This document shows, piece after piece, positions 11,523 through 23,229 of a DNA stretch of 64,000 nucleotides. The notes beneath the pieces were generated by a model. It had not been told where the DNA came from. It was given only the letters and a program-made list of their open reading frames with translations, and did no database searches. Both the position numbers and the translations under genes were made by a program. How positions within the stretch are numbered: the stretch's first letter is position 1; each line of letters starts with the position of its first letter. Source of the DNA: Massospora cicadina (Eukaryota; Entomophthoromycota; Entomophthoromycetes; Entomophthorales; Entomophthoraceae); the NCBI GenBank assembly GCA_022478985.1, contig JAKSZP010002706.1:124001-188000 (forward strand), read 5' to 3'.

Positions 11523-11712
11523 AGGTCTGCACTATGTCGCCAACCCTCCCCGCTCAGTTGTCACTGCAGCACGGCTCTGGCGCGCAAACCCCCCTCCCTT
11601 TCTCGATGCCTCCTCCCTCCCCTTCCTCGCCTCAGGCTCTTAGAGCCCAGGCGTAATTCAATAAACATCGATGAATCCCCCTCGGGTTGGGACCATCTAG
11701 TACTAAAAAAAA
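11523..11712 (+). other. LINE-2 3' UTR and poly(A) end
   Basis: Non-coding tail ending CTCGGGTTGGGACCATC, TAGTACTAAAAAAAA at 11712. The last 30 bp matters because the same terminus is found, reverse-complemented, at 47116-47144 and, in diverged form, at the 3' end of the half-LINE (36536-36570). Confidence 0.8.
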
Positions 11713-11726
11713 CAACATGGCTCTAA
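11711..11726. repeat. Target-site duplication of LINE-2, right copy
   Basis: AACAACATGGCTCTAAT, the partner of 4431-4447. The first two A bases overlap the poly(A) tail, so the exact boundary is ambiguous by about 2 bp. Confidence 0.7.
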
Positions 11727-12140
11727 TTTTTGGGGAACACTCGACTCCTTAACGCTCTGGCAAGTCCTTTCTGCTCCCATTATCACCCAGCTCGTTCATG
11801 GCTGATTTACAACCCCTCAATTAATTCCAGACCTGGAGCTATGGGGGTGATGCAGAGATGATTACCTTTTGCAAATGCTTGTTTGTCGTGCATCCAATGA
11901 GGCAATTATGCAGTTAGCTGTCCAGGCAAACTGAATGTCAATGCAGTACCAGTTGCCCCAAAAAACTGGTAAAAGGTCATGCGGAGTATAGATATGACCC
12001 TCTACTTCTGCTGATTCAAAACTATCTGTCTCTGATAAATTTTATGAGTCACTTTGTGTCAGTCACAGTACTCAGCTTGACAATTTATTAAATCAGAAGC
12101 TCCCCTTTGATATATTGGCCTCAAGATGAGGGAGAGACCT
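11727..12140 (+). pseudogene. Gypsy A gag, C-terminal part (broken)
   Basis: Gag resumes after LINE-2. The stretch 11760-11850 aligns with the proline/tyrosine-rich nucleocapsid region of gypsy D (39000-39110). Near 11870-11915 FCKCLFVVHPMRQLC can be read, a decayed version of the CCHC knuckle that D keeps intact (CFKCSCQGHLARWC). No open frame remains. Confidence 0.6.
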
Positions 12141-12147
12141 CAATAAC

Positions 12148-12753
12148 GTGGACATGGAGTTCTGCCAATATGTGAAAAAGCCATATGCCTGGCAGATCCT
12201 TGAGTGGAATGGTACAGTTGACAGCGAACCTTCAACACATGTAGCAGCTCTAAAGGGGGTGGAAATAGTGATTCCAGTAGATAAAATTGCCCAGAAGTAT
12301 CCTCATGTCGTTGCTAGTATTCTCACTTTTCTGGATAACCAAAAGCCATTGGATGTTTATGTATTAGAGACCAATGGTTCTTATTATTTGGAGCTTACAT
12401 GATGTGACATTTTTGTACAAAATACAAAAATCCATGCGATTATAAATACTGGCACTCACATCAATATAATATCTACCAAGCTTGTAGCTAAACTTCCATT
12501 GAAACCAGATGTGGACCACAGAGTAGTGTACAGGGCTGCGGGGGCACAGAGCACTGTGTTGGAGGGCACATACAGTGTGTTGCCTTTGAGATTTGGGTTG
12601 GTTGGAGCATCCGCTCCAGCAGTGGTGTTACCTAATAATAACTATGTCATGTTGATTGATGCTGAATTTATGTGGTGCTTTGGGGCCATGGTCTATATGG
12701 CGGATGAAGCCATCAGTATCCTAAGACAACAGATTCCCTTATATTTTACCTAA
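12148..12753 (+). pseudogene. Gypsy A protease region (aspartic protease, active site altered)
   Basis: Two open segments, 12148-12402 and 12499-12753. Between and across them the retropepsin site is read at 12436-12480 as AIINTGTHINIIS, where family members have AIIDTGAPVNIVS (D). The catalytic Asp is Asn here (codon AAT at 12445-12447), so this copy would be inactive. The following segment, PDVDHRVVYRAAG through AVVLPNNNYVMLIDAEF, matches the protease flap and C-terminal ILG-like strand of C and D. The protease would cleave the Gag-Pol polyprotein. Confidence 0.8.
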
Positions 12754-12769
12754 AGTGGAATCCTGGAAG

Positions 12770-13200
12770 ACCCAAACCACTCCAGCCAAATTAGTCTCAT
12801 TTATAGTGATAGGGTGATTCCTGTATAATATTGGTGGATGAAGTGGAGGACCTGGCACTTCCTAACCAGACTTATTAGTACAATGGTATTCCGATGAGAG
12901 CTTTGAGTGCTTTAAGCATACCATCTGGGCATCAGACATATTAGGTACAAAGCTTGAAATAGATATCCAAGAAAGCCTATATGGTTAGATTATGGGGCCC
13001 TATCATCAATCGCGGCTCAAACCCCATGTGGCTCCTGGGCTCCTTTTACCAGGGCAGGGTGAAGTGAAGGTGTTGATAGCGAACCTGCAAAAGGGGTCTA
13101 TAAAGGTTCAGAGGCTTAAGTGGTGGCTTATCTGCATCTGACTCCTGTTGATGAGGTCCACCAGATACATGACTTTGGTTCTTGGGAAAATTTCAGGCTA
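12770..13200 (+). pseudogene. Gypsy A dUTPase-like domain between protease and RT (decayed)
   Basis: Read across frames: IPSGHQ near 12920, then GPYHQSRLKPHVAPGLLL at about 12990-13045, PGQGEVKVLIANLQKG to about 13095, and a VAYLHL-like strand near 13125. The order matches trimeric dUTPases: IPPG, a GxYGRIAPRS-like segment, GVIDxxYRGEVKVVL, then RIAQL. The motif-2 Arg and the motif-3 Asp of true dUTPases are replaced, as in C, D and E, so hydrolysis of dUTP is doubtful even in the ancestor. Confidence 0.6.
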
Positions 13201-13230
13201 TCTTTAGAACCTTAATCTGGCGTAATTACT

Positions 13231-14158
13231 GTGATTCTACATAAGGCTCTAATTGGTCTGTACGAGGACCAGAAGGACAGGGTGATTCATCTGTTTGAGA
13301 AGTACCAAGCTATTTTTGTATCTGACAATCATGACTTGGGATGTGCATGCAGGATTGTCTATTGTATGGACACAAGTGATCACCCTCTAATCTGGTCACG
13401 GCCTATCCGTCACTATAAGGTGGTTGAAGAAGTTTTTTTCCCTGATTTAGATAAATTGGTTGAACAGGGAATGCTAGATCCGTCCAAGGGTCCCTGGGCG
13501 TCCCCAATGCTAATTGTTAAAATGAAAGTTGGCACCGATTGAGTAGTAATTGACTACTAGAAGCTTAATAGCATTACAAAAAAGACTTGTACCCACCTCC
13601 ACATATTGACGTTGCTTTAGATCAGTTAGGCGGTGCCAAATATTTCTCCACTATGGACTTGATATTGGGGGTACTGTAAAATCAAGTTACCAGTTGTGGA
13701 ACAAGAGAAGTGTGCTATAATCATTTCAAAAAGGTTGTTTCAGACTACACGTAAGCCACAGGAGTTTGTGCAACGCCACAGCTACATTCCAGCGGGCTAT
13801 GGACACTATTTTGGGAGACCTGAAGCTGCCTTGAGTTCTAGTATACCTTGATGATATTAATGTGTTCTTGCAGACATTTACAGGTCATCTCGATCACTTG
13901 GAACAAGTGTTCTGCCAACTTGCAGAAGCTAAAACCAAAATTAAACCCCAAAAGTGCCACTTTTTTAAGGAGCAGTTAGAATACCTCAAGTTTGTGGTAG
14001 ACTCCAAAGGGCTTAGTCTTCAGTTGGCAAAGGTGGAAGCTATATGCACAATGACTTGGTCAGGTAATAAGCGCGATATTCAGTCATTTTTTGAGGATGG
14101 TCAGCTACTACCAGCAGTTTATTCCCAACTTCAGCTATACCTGGGCTCCACTCTTTGA
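13231..14158 (+). pseudogene. Gypsy A reverse transcriptase (broken)
   Basis: The open segment 13231-13542 has KYQAIFVSDNHDLGCA, the LVEQGMLDPSKGPWASPML block and IVKMKVGTD. A frameshift leads to the MDLILG region (13650s), then YLDD is intact at 13844-13855 (VYLDDINVF). The 13862-14158 segment has HLDHLEQVFCQLAEAKTKIK and the thumb. This is the only member of the A/C/D set that keeps the canonical YLDD, although the frame is broken elsewhere. Confidence 0.87.
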
Positions 14159-14179
14159 GCTCTTAAAGAAGATTGGTAC

Positions 14180-14640
14180 CTTGACTGGATTGAACAATAT
14201 CAAAGCGCTTTATATGTTCTATGAAACGGGTTAGCAGGCACGCCCATTTTAAAATACCATAATTTCAAAAGAATTTATTTTACAAATGAAATCTTCCCTT
14301 TTCGCCATAGGAGCATGCTAACCCAAAAGGATGATTACGGTGTGGAGCATCCCATGGCATATTGTAGCCAAAGCTTAACAGGTTCTGAACGAAATTACAG
14401 TGTGACTGAGTGGGAGTGTTTAGCGGTAATATATACATAAAATCTGTTCCAGGTCTACCTCCATGGGCCAAATAAAAGTGGTCACGGATCATGCATCTTT
14501 GCATTGGCTGTAAAATCTCCTGAGCCTAAAAGATGGCTTGCACCATGGGTCTTGAAGCTTCAAGCTTATGATCTTGAGATTTACACTGGCCCAGGGTGAA
14601 ACACCAGAACGAAGAATGTCTCACGATTACCAATGGTTGT
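14180..14640 (+). pseudogene. Gypsy A RNase H (broken)
   Basis: Aligns with the RNase H of gypsy C (28960-29340). Readable pieces: EHPMAYCSQSLTGSERNYSV near 14348, TEWECLAVIYT, VVTDHASLHWL near 14480, and the AQWALKLQAYDLEIYT-like tail near 14545. The frame is lost at several stops. RNase H would remove the RNA strand during cDNA synthesis. Confidence 0.75.
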
Positions 14641-14689
14641 TATTATGGCAGATTTGCCAAGCAAAATGTATGAGAAGATTATTGTGGTA

Positions 14690-15760
14690 ATATATTATGA
14701 TGATCCACTACGGGTGATTAAAGTGCTGGATGGGCTGCGACAGGATATCTTTGTGCACAATGGGGAACTATATAAGTGGATTGGAGAATCAACTCTGAGT
14801 TTCCCAAAACCTTCCACTAGACCCATAAATATTATGGATGCTTATAGAGCAGTAGGACATGGAAGGTTGCGTAAAACAATGGAGGCTTTGCAACCCTGTT
14901 ACTATTGGGAGAGTATGCACTATGATGTGCTTGAAATGATTGCTTGTTGTCACCAGTGCCAAGTGGTGAAACCATTCCACAAGAAGACCACTTGCCAGCT
15001 GATTAAGCCTCGTTTTGCATGACATACAGTATCTCTGGATGTGGTGGGGCCACTGCTAACTGGCGTGAACCGCTCCAAGTATATAATAATAACAATTGAC
15101 CATTTGACAAGAGGGGTGTAAGCAAGGGAGATCAATGATTTTGGGGCTGTCACCACCACCAAGTTCATCCTGGAGTGTGTCATACAATGAGATGGCTGTC
15201 CACAATTTATCCCCACGGACTACAGAACCAATTTCATGTCACATATCCTGCATAAGTTGACAAGTTAATGGCAATCTGCGGGGTTTTGACTACACCCTAC
15301 CATCCTGAATCTAATGGGATGGTGGAAAGGGTCAACGGAACTTTGGTAAATATTCTATGCAAGCTTGTAAAGGATTGGCCCTCAGTTTGGAGTACCCTCT
15401 TATCACCCGCCATATTTATCTAAATATATTAGCTACCACTCATTAACTGTCAGAGTCCTTTCTAACTGCCTTATGGAAGACATCCAGCATTGCTGGCATT
15501 GTTTTATTCTTGTGTGGAGGATACCAGCGGAGTTGAGACCCACCATTATTTAACTACTTTAACAGATACGCTGATTAAATTCCATACTGAAGCATATTTC
15601 ATTAGTCTAGCCAAGAAGATTAAGGATCAGGCAGCTGACCAACGTAGATACAGCAGCCTTCCCCAGTTGGGTAGAGACCTTGCCTTGTTCCACGACCAAC
15701 ATGGGTTCAAGAGAAGGAAAAACTTTCCAGCATATGGATTGGACCATTTTAGATAATCAA
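14690..15760 (+). pseudogene. Gypsy A integrase (broken)
   Basis: The open segment 14633-15022 contains the HHCC zinc-binding region: AVGHGRLRKTME ... YYWESMHYDV ... CCHQC. After a stop come catalytic-core pieces: SLDVVGPLLTG near 15033, PTDYRTNFMSH near 15215 (second Asp present), and GMVERVNGTL near 15320 (catalytic Glu present). The final open segment 15490-15756 has the C-terminal SLAKKIKDQAADQ helix and RDLALFHDQHGF. The C-terminal GPF strand follows in a shifted frame. Confidence 0.85.
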
Positions 15761-15865
15761 GAAGACTGATGTTGACACTTACACTATTAAGGAACACGCA
15801 GAGGTCATATTATACACTGAGTGCACACAAAGTTCCTTTGGGCATACAAGAAATAGGAGCTATTT

Positions 15866-15882
15866 TCAGTCAAAGGGTGTAA
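15866..15882 (+). promoter_or_regulatory. Gypsy A polypurine tract region
   Basis: CAGTCAAAGGGTGTAA lies directly before the 3' LTR. C has CAGTCAGAGGGGGGTAT and D has CAGTCAATGGGGGTAA at the same position, so the conserved purine run marks the plus-strand primer. Confidence 0.6.
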
Positions 15883-16382
15883 TGTCAAGATTCTGATATG
15901 ATTGGATAATAATTTATAGATCCGGCGGATCATAATTTAGAGTTGGGGCAAGCCTAGAGATCAAGCGTAAGATTATGTTGACAAGAGGTGTTAAATCAAA
16001 GAGATCATAGTTCATCGAATCAAGGGAATTCCGTCAAAGCTTTGATGATAGAATGAAATCCTTAAATTTGTAGCAAATAGAGAATTGCCAAGCGGAAAGG
16101 GTTGAAACCGGCAAGGAATACCAAGAATTAAGAGTTGAGTGTGAGAATGCAAAGGGGGGGTCTTTTTATGAGAAAAGAGGGTAATAGTGAGGTGTTACAG
16201 AAGTATCCATTAGAGGTTAATATTAAATAAATTAGTATCATTGGGGCAATAGCTCCTTATTAAAGTTTTTATTATTATCAATTATTGAAGACCAGCAATT
16301 CTCATATTGCTTATCCGTTGCCAGTGGGCTTTACCCTGTGCAACCAGTTTGGCGGAAATTACCAAATCGCCAAAAGTTAACA
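15883..16382 (+). repeat. Gypsy A 3' LTR
   Basis: Runs TGTCAAGATTCTGATATG to CAAAAGTTAACA, collinear with 3059-3559. Its start resembles the LTR starts of C and D (TGTCGYRATTCTGATATGAC) more than its own 5' LTR does. Confidence 0.92.
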
Positions 16383-16387
16383 GACCT
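16383..16387. repeat. Target-site duplication of gypsy A, right copy (GACCT)
   Basis: Directly follows the 3' LTR and is identical to 3054-3058. Confidence 0.9.
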
Positions 16388-17300
16388 TACCGTTGGTTAT
16401 TTGCAGATTGACCTATACCCTGAGGATTGCAAAAAATGCGCCCTTATCTCTAGTGAAGTGCTATTTGAGCCTAAATGGATGCCGCAGGTGCTATGCAACT
16501 CCCCTGCCACTTTCCAAATATTGATGGGTAATTTACTAGGAGATTTAAAACTCTCTTGCTTGTTAGTCTATTTTGAAGATATACCCATTTTTTCACAAAC
16601 TAATACCGTTTTTTAGCATACCTAAGGGAGCATTTCCAGCGATTTAGGAAATATTATGTAAAATTTAAACCCTCTAAACACTTTATTCTTTTAAAGCGGT
16701 TATGTGAGACCTAACTAAAGTAAGGAAAGATTCTTCAATGTACAACTAGGTTACGGGAATTTCCGATATATCTTCAATTAAAACTTTTCAAAATGTACAA
16801 ATTTTTCTAGGAATGGTTGGATATAATTGCCAGTTCATTCTACACTCATTGCAGATACCTCTGAACCCTTAGTTTATATGTTAAAGGAAGGTATGTCATT
16901 CCAATGGGAAAAAGAGCAGCAGTAGTTCTTTAAACTACTACGTGTAGCTCTTACTCACTCCTAATTATTTATACATCCTAATTTTGACAAGTCATGTTTT
17001 ACTTTTTACTAATGCTAGTGATATAGCTATAAGGAGCTATATTGTACCAGAATGGTAGAAATTTAGTGGGTCATCCTATTGCATATTATAACAAAACTTT
17101 CTCTAAAATCTAAACATAACTATTAAGTTATTAAACTTTAGTATCTGGCGCTACTGATGGCCTTAAGCAATTCTGAACCTATCTATATGAGGCACACTTT
17201 ACTAGATTACTGATTATGCCTCGTTGTGATGGGTCCAACATATGAAATACCTGACAGTAGATTAGCCAATGGGCTTAAAGGCTCAAAGAGTACGATTTCT
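16388..17300 (+). pseudogene. Gypsy B RT and RNase H, right part (decayed)
   Basis: Continues the RT interrupted at 3058. The 16338-16616 open frame reads through the junction; its B part is LTVGYLQIDLYPED, WMPQVLCNSPATFQ and LVYFEDIPIF, where YFED replaces YxDD. Downstream, across many stops, follow the connection (VYMLKEGMSFQWEKEQQ near 16880), RNase H NASDIAIRSYI near 17010 and SIWRY. Composition is much more AT-rich than in A. Confidence 0.8.
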
Positions 17301-17499
17301 CCATTGTCAATTGCTTAAGGCTAATACATTAGAGCGCAAATTTTTTACTTGGTTACCCATACTTACTTTAACCTACCTTGAAGAAAGATAGATCTAGACC
17401 TTTCTCTTACCTCTTTTATGGAAAAACGAGTTTGTCAAAATCCTATGAGATTTAAAAAAAGTCGGCAAACTTTCAAAGCAGGTATGGTAACCTAAACAA

Positions 17500-19095
17500 A
17501 CTAGTATCTAACTAATGGTTACCCTATATTTGACTTCTGCTTTCTGGATGTTATCTTAGAAGGCCATCTGCAAGTTGGCCATAGAGGATTTTAGAAAGCC
17601 TAACACCGGCTCAAGACTCAATGTTAGTGTGAAGGGATACTCCCCCCTTTTTATAGTGTATAAAAGTCTTTTCCTGTTATTCAAAAGTCAGGCTGACCAA
17701 ATCACCAACCCTAGCATTCAGTAGTCCCACCCTATGAACCCTTTCAAACATTAAGCACTAATGTTTAGGCCCTTTACCTCACGCATTCAAGACTAATAAT
17801 ACCTCATTCTTGCTGTTAATACTTTAACAAAAGAATCAAAACAAAATCCTCCCTTTTTTGACTAAAGCTATCGCCACATTTCAATATAATCAATCATCTT
17901 CCAATTTGAGTGCCCTAACATAATTCTCTCCAATTAATGGTTGGATTTTTTTATTCATTTATGGTGAAAGGGTTGTCAGGACTAAGATGAAAACAAATTG
18001 AATGCCCCACTTCTAAATTAACTACAGTGAATCAACTCTCAAGCCCGTTTGAACAGAGCCTTATCTTATTGGCACCAATCCCAAACTCAGTCAGGAATCC
18101 ACCTGCACTCAAGAATCAATGAAGATTACTTCAGGAGTCTCATCCCCACTTCCTGAGTCACGTGAGTTGGAGTTTCCACTGATCCAGTCGTGGGGCGGCA
18201 AAATACAATGATGTTGACAAACAGGCGATCAATATGGAAGGCCATGAAAAGATCATGAACAGATGGGGCCACAAAGGTCTAGAGGCACCGTATCCCTACA
18301 CACCCTATAAATATTATAACATTTTAATCTGATAAAATATTTGGTATTTAAACCATTCTTCTGCTTTCTTTTTGACCTTCACTTGCTTAAATCAGCTCAG
18401 TTTGAATCCTGGTGCTACCCTTTTAGCGAATATTTAGCTTTGAGCTCAACTTTGGACCTTGGCAAAAGTCCAAAGAACTGTATTACTGACAAGGGTAAAC
18501 CGAATTAATGGGGTCCACTTAAGTGTTTACCACCGCTTAACATCCTGCAACCAATGGTTTGGTAGAATGAGTAAGCGCTCACTAACCTCAACCCTTTAAA
18601 ATTGGCCTTAACCAACCCTCTACATTGTTCACAATGCCTACTTTGTGAAATGCTTGCATTTGAATAAGTTACCATCAAATTATCAAAATATTCCTCTTCC
18701 ATTCTTTATATAAAAGGAATCCTCAATTGCCCTCTAAAGTGCAATCCATGCTAGACAAAGCCTCCCCAAAGCCACTGAAGTTACTATGAGAGTTATTGCT
18801 AATGAGATTATCTCAACTTCGGGCTTTTTTTAATAAATTTGTTGGCTACTACCAGAAAGACCTATCATTTAATAATAATCATGCCCCTCTATATATCTTC
18901 CAGTCAGTGACTTTGTCCTTTTCTATCATAATCAGCTTGGTGAACGTGATAACAGATTAAGTTCAAATGGGTCAGGACCGCATAGAGTCAATTATAAAAT
19001 AGTAGATGAACACTTAAACGTTGAGTTCAATCAAGGGACTGTGATAAATTGAGTACAAGATCAATTTTTGCAGCCATTTACCCCACTTCACTAAG
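17500..19095 (+). pseudogene. Gypsy B integrase (heavily decayed)
   Basis: Few bases remain in frame. Recognisable fragments: GHLQVGHRGF near 17560, the His part of the zinc-binding domain; NGLVE near 18550, where the catalytic Glu region lies; and a C-terminal block near 18900-19080, DFVLFYHNQLGERDN, GPHRVNYKIVDEHLNVEF and VQDQFLQPF, the strand-rich GPF/Y-type end. Domain order and orientation fit gypsy B. There is no open frame longer than a few dozen codons. Confidence 0.6.
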
Positions 19096-19110
19096 ATCTG
19101 GAAAGGGCGT

Positions 19111-21289
19111 TGTCAGTATTTTAGTTAAAATACAGATTCAAGTTTTTAAATTGCGTAATTTAAACCCAATATAAGAGTTTAGATAATTTTATTGTCTGGA
19201 GATCCCTGATTATAAGCATCAAAACATCTTGATGTTGAGTTCTAAACCCAATCTATGTGATCAAATACTTTTACTTCAAAAGATGTAACCAGATGTCGCA
19301 TAATCCCCTGGTAGCAAATTAGCATTGTCTTAACTTGGATTCACTTAGAGGTAATCTCTAAAGCTATCAACTGATTTCTTTATTATTTTTTTCTAGGGGA
19401 AAAATGATTGCATTTTTTGCAATATATTGGTTGCCACTACCATAAAATAGCAAAGTTCAAGGATATATATATCAGTTAAGGAGTTTCAGACTTTATCTTA
19501 ATTTATATGAAGCTTTAATATAGGGCTGATATTTATCAATTACTTCAATCAATGTCAACTTTTCTTTTATTGTAAACTACATCTGTCTATAATTACTAAT
19601 GAACTTTAATTGAGTAAAGTCCAAAAATATTATTACCATTCCTAATGATGTATATTGGGACTAACGCCCAAAATCACTAATAATCCTATATTTTCAAGCA
19701 CTAAGCAATTTCCCATGATAACGCTTAGTTCACAACCTAAATTTTCTAGATAACTGCCTCATTAGTTCTTGACTGGCCAATGAGATAGGGACGAATGCTC
19801 CAATTGAGTTACTATTATCTTGGTATTAGGCTTGAGGATGTATTCAGTGTTTAGATCCTCTATTCACCCCATTAACACCTTACGCCACATATTATGCCTT
19901 GTTACCTATTGGCTTACTAATAAAAGATTATGGCAAACTTTTAACTGTGTTACCATTAATTGATCTCAGTTCAGGCTTCAAGAAGAAATCCTGATCTACT
20001 TCACCTCTGAATTTGGACTGTGCTATCGCCTCCTGAATTACCAAATCTTCTTTCACCCTTATAAGTATTACTTGCCTATCACTCATCACATGCCAGATTT
20101 TCCTTTGGTACTTTAAATAGTACTAACCTTTTTTATAAAGTACTTTTTACAACCCATATTTATTTCTAAAATATAGTCCAAAGTTTTCTAGGACAAAAAT
20201 ATCTCCAGCCCATTAAGAATTTCTAGAAACCTCTGAACCACTAGAGAGGGTTAAGTTTCAGCCCAAAATCTCTACTTAGGAACCTTTGGAGTAGCCAATT
20301 ACTTATTATTGGTTTGTTGTCAAGAGATTAAAAAAAGGAGGAGCTTTTTTCCTTGATTGATAGTTTTTGTTTATTATAATTTAATACTTGTGCCTGGGGC
20401 TTCAGTTGCCCTGATATTTTTAGGGACGGTTGGATTGCATCCCCCTAATCACAAGAGATTAGACCAAATAGTGGTATGGTCTAACATTTTGGAGGGTAGC
20501 GTTCTTCTTATTACGTTTGAATAATAAATGAAATTTGGTTTTTGAAGTCAAGTTACCGTTAGAAAAGCAGGGTGTTTATAAACTTGGAGCTTAAATTTTT
20601 TTCTGAGGGACCCAGGAGCGTTTAAACTGATGACTCTAATTATATCTTGGAACTCACTAATATTTTATTATATGGGTAATATATTATCAAAATTAACAGT
20701 ATAAAAAGTATTATCTTAGCTGATGCTATCACCTTATGATAATCAGTTATATAAAGATACCATGGATATACATAATTGCATAATAATCTATTATAAAAGT
20801 TTTCACTTAATGTTGTTGAAATCCTGGCAAGGAGTTGCTTGCAGGGGTTAACTACAGATTTTAACATAATATAGTTGTGAGAGTAATATAAAACATAAAA
20901 GTTGTTAAAAAAATGTGGGACTATAAAGTAGACCTCAATCACGCTTAATATTATCTATTTTAGATGGGATTGGTAAGTGATACTTTATTTGGGTAATGCC
21001 TTGCAGTTTATAATACTTGGAGGCTAAAAATGATATGAGCGATAGGATTCAAGATAGGCAGATAAGCTAGGTTAGCTAATTGACGAAACTACCAATCAGA
21101 AATCTCAAAAATATTCTAAGTTGATACATCTTATAAAAAAAGGTGATCAGTTAACACCAGGTATTTTGAATCCATGCAGTAACGACTTATTATATTTTAT
21201 CCAATCTGTCAACTTAAAAATATTTTAATTTTGGCCAATTACAGGATTTTCAAATCCTTGACTAACAGTTAAATATCTTTACCTTTGAC
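19111..21289. other. AT-rich stretch without gene; probable LTR remains of gypsy B and gypsy F
   Basis: A purine run GGAAAGGGCGT at 19100-19110 followed by TGTCAGTATTTTAG at 19111 looks like the polypurine tract and 3' LTR start of B (+). On the minus strand a matching layout, TTGAAGGGGG then TGTCAAAGG, ends at 21290 and looks like the 3' LTR start of F. LTR inner ends could not be placed. No protein motif was seen, and the 100-codon minus-strand frame at 20640-20942 is AT-rich with no domain. Confidence 0.4.
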
Positions 21290-21539
21290 ACCCCCTTCAA
21301 CTTTATAAAAAAGGGGTTATTTTCTCTTAGGAGGTAGCACTAAGTTCAAATAAGTGAATTGTCAAACTTCCACATCAGTTTAAATATTCCTTTGATGGTA
21401 GAAGTATAATTTATGACTTGATTTGAACTATTTCGCCAAGAGTTATAATTTTGATTTCTAACATTATCTGAACTAATCAATACCCTAACATTCTTCTCAC
21501 ATAGTTAAGCATCCAATTGTCCGAAATAAACCCCTTCAA

Positions 21540-22760
21540 GAATGTTGGGGGAGAATAGGGGCGTAAAAATCGTCCATGTACTCTGTTTATAGTAACTCTA
21601 GAGGCATGAGACTTAATAGAATATTCATCGCACCTTTTATAATTGATGACAAAAGGTCATTCCCAAATGGACCCATGTTTCCACTTCTGGTAGTGATGTG
21701 GTTTTGGTAGTATAAAATTAATATGATATTTTGAAAGAGGGTAGAGGTGGTCTTAGCTCATTAACTGCTCAGCCCTCTTTAGTAATGGTTTTATCTAAAT
21801 CTGCCATTAGATCATATTGCAGCTGAATGACGTGTTGGACTAATCTCCTCGTGGCTTCTTTCAGGATTATTAGTCCTAGCAAAAAAAACTTTATTAGCTA
21901 AGAGGGCGAATACCCAGATCTTGACCATATAAGATAAAGAAAGAAGATAAATAAGTATTTGTTGTTTAATTTGATATGCCATTTGCACACTAGGAAAAAA
22001 TTAATCCCAATGTAGACGGTCTCAAGTGGCCTAATGCATCATAATATAGAAACCAAGGTTTCATTTACTCTTTACAAGGTACCTATCATGAAAGGGTATA
22101 AAGGGACCAAAAATAGTTGTGTTCCCATGGAGATAGCCATGATCTTGATCATTTTGGAGGTGAAATTTTTCCCATTGTCACATAGTAGAACCTGTGGGCA
22201 ACCATGGCGAGTGAAATATACTGATGCAAGAAGGTTAAAGTAGCTTTATCAGTTTTTGAAGGGATATCAAAAGCTTCAACACATTTTGTAAAATGATTAA
22301 TTCCTATTAGTATGTATTGATTCCCACTGTTTTTCTGGGTTAGGGGACCTACCACATCTAAGCTTATTGTGTGGAATAGTTGTTGAGGGGTAATAGGTTG
22401 ATATTGAAATTTTATTCTTAAAAATTGATTTTTTTAAAGGTTAGGCAAGCATCCAGGAAGTCTTTAAATTCCATAATTACCTCCCGATAGTATCATCTCT
22501 AATCCACTCACAAGTTCTCTGCACTTCGCTTTGCCCAAGGGAAGAATTGCCTCTATGATAGCAGGTAATCGTTCTAAAGGTCAAAGAGACAACAATCAAT
22601 TTAATCCTACCTTTTATATAACTTTCCACCACTTTGGTATTGTGGGAGTGTCACGTTAACATTTTCTTAAGATGTTCATCTTCATTGTCCAAAGCATTGG
22701 GGGTCATAAGGAGGGCATGCAATCTCTCAGTTTCACTACTATCTAGGTGAAGGATAGCCA
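21540..22760 (-). pseudogene. Gypsy F integrase (decayed)
   Basis: Minus-strand reading. The segment 22149-22355 is open: VGPLTQKNSGNQYILIGIN, HFTKCVEAF (first catalytic Asp of the core lost). Next come CPQVLLCDNGKNFTSK near 22190, crossing frames, with the second Asp, and a YPFMIGTL region where NGxVER would be. The C-terminal part reads ARTNNPERSHEE near 21870 and YSPPTFLKGVYFGQLDA-like text near 21530. The zinc-binding part sits at 22500-22700. Confidence 0.65.
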
Positions 22761-22829
22761 AATGAGTTAACCCATCAACATTCTTATTTCCAGTTCCATA
22801 TTGTTGTTCAATTTTCATATAATCTTTAG

Positions 22830-23225
22830 AGCTTCAAGGCCCAGAGAGTCAATAATCTGGTGAATCCTTCATATTTTCTTAACCATTTTATGGGGTGTGG
22901 TCAGTAACCACAGTAAAGGTAGTTCCATACAAAAATGGGAAACGTTTTACAACAAGTAAGACAGCAAGTCACTCCCTTTATGTGACGCTGTAGCTGTGCT
23001 CCTTTTTTGATAGCATCTTGTTGAAATATGAAACTGGATGATCTACACTGTTATCATCCAATTGAGCCAGGATGGCTCAAACGGCGTAACCAAAGACATT
23101 GGTAAACAAAATGAATAGTTTATAAGAGTCCAGGTGGCGTAAGATAGGATGCTCTTGTAGCATTTCCTTAGTGTCTCAAAGGCGGCCTTTTTGTAAGGGT
23201 TTCAGCTCCAGCTATTAAGCAGTTT
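22830..23225 (-). pseudogene. Gypsy F RNase H (decayed)
   Basis: Minus-strand reading: KAAFETLRKCYKSILS near 23170, FILFTNVFGYAV near 23110 (TDAS-like site altered), DHPVSYFNKMLSKKEHSYSV near 23010, VVTDHTP near 22905. Matches RNase H of gypsy elements in order and spacing, with several stops. Confidence 0.65.
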
Positions 23226-23229
23226 AGGG

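Larger units (their letters stand above)
4448..11712 (+). mobile_element. LINE-2, full-length non-LTR retrotransposon inserted in gypsy A gag
   Basis: It starts after the left target duplication with CTCTTTCTGCTAAGC, similar in style to the LINE-1 start (CTTTTCTTTCTCGTTGC), and ends GTTGGGACCATCTAGTAC followed by TAAAAAAAA at 11712. It encodes ORF1 with a CCHC knuckle, then ORF2 with APE-type endonuclease, RT and a zf-RVT-like finger. At 7.26 kb it is longer than LINE-1 (5.3 kb), partly because of a 378-bp tandem duplication in ORF1 and a foreign-looking block at 8246-9010. It is clearly more GC-rich than the gypsy sequence around it. Confidence 0.9.
3059..16382 (+). mobile_element. Gypsy A, complete Ty3/gypsy LTR retrotransposon (defective, carries LINE-2)
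   Basis: The element is bounded by two LTRs of about 500 bp, each running TGTCA to TTAACA, and flanked by GACCT duplications. Without the LINE-2 insertion it is about 6.0 kb. Order on the plus strand: LTR, primer site, gag, protease, dUTPase-like domain, RT, RNase H, integrase, polypurine tract, LTR. That domain order (integrase last) defines Ty3/gypsy. All reading frames carry stops and frameshifts. It belongs to the same family as C and D but is the most divergent of the three. Confidence 0.92.

Noticed and set aside
20640..20942. 100-codon minus-strand frame as a gene
   Set aside because: Very AT-rich, Ile/Tyr/Asn-dominated translation with no motif, within LTR debris.
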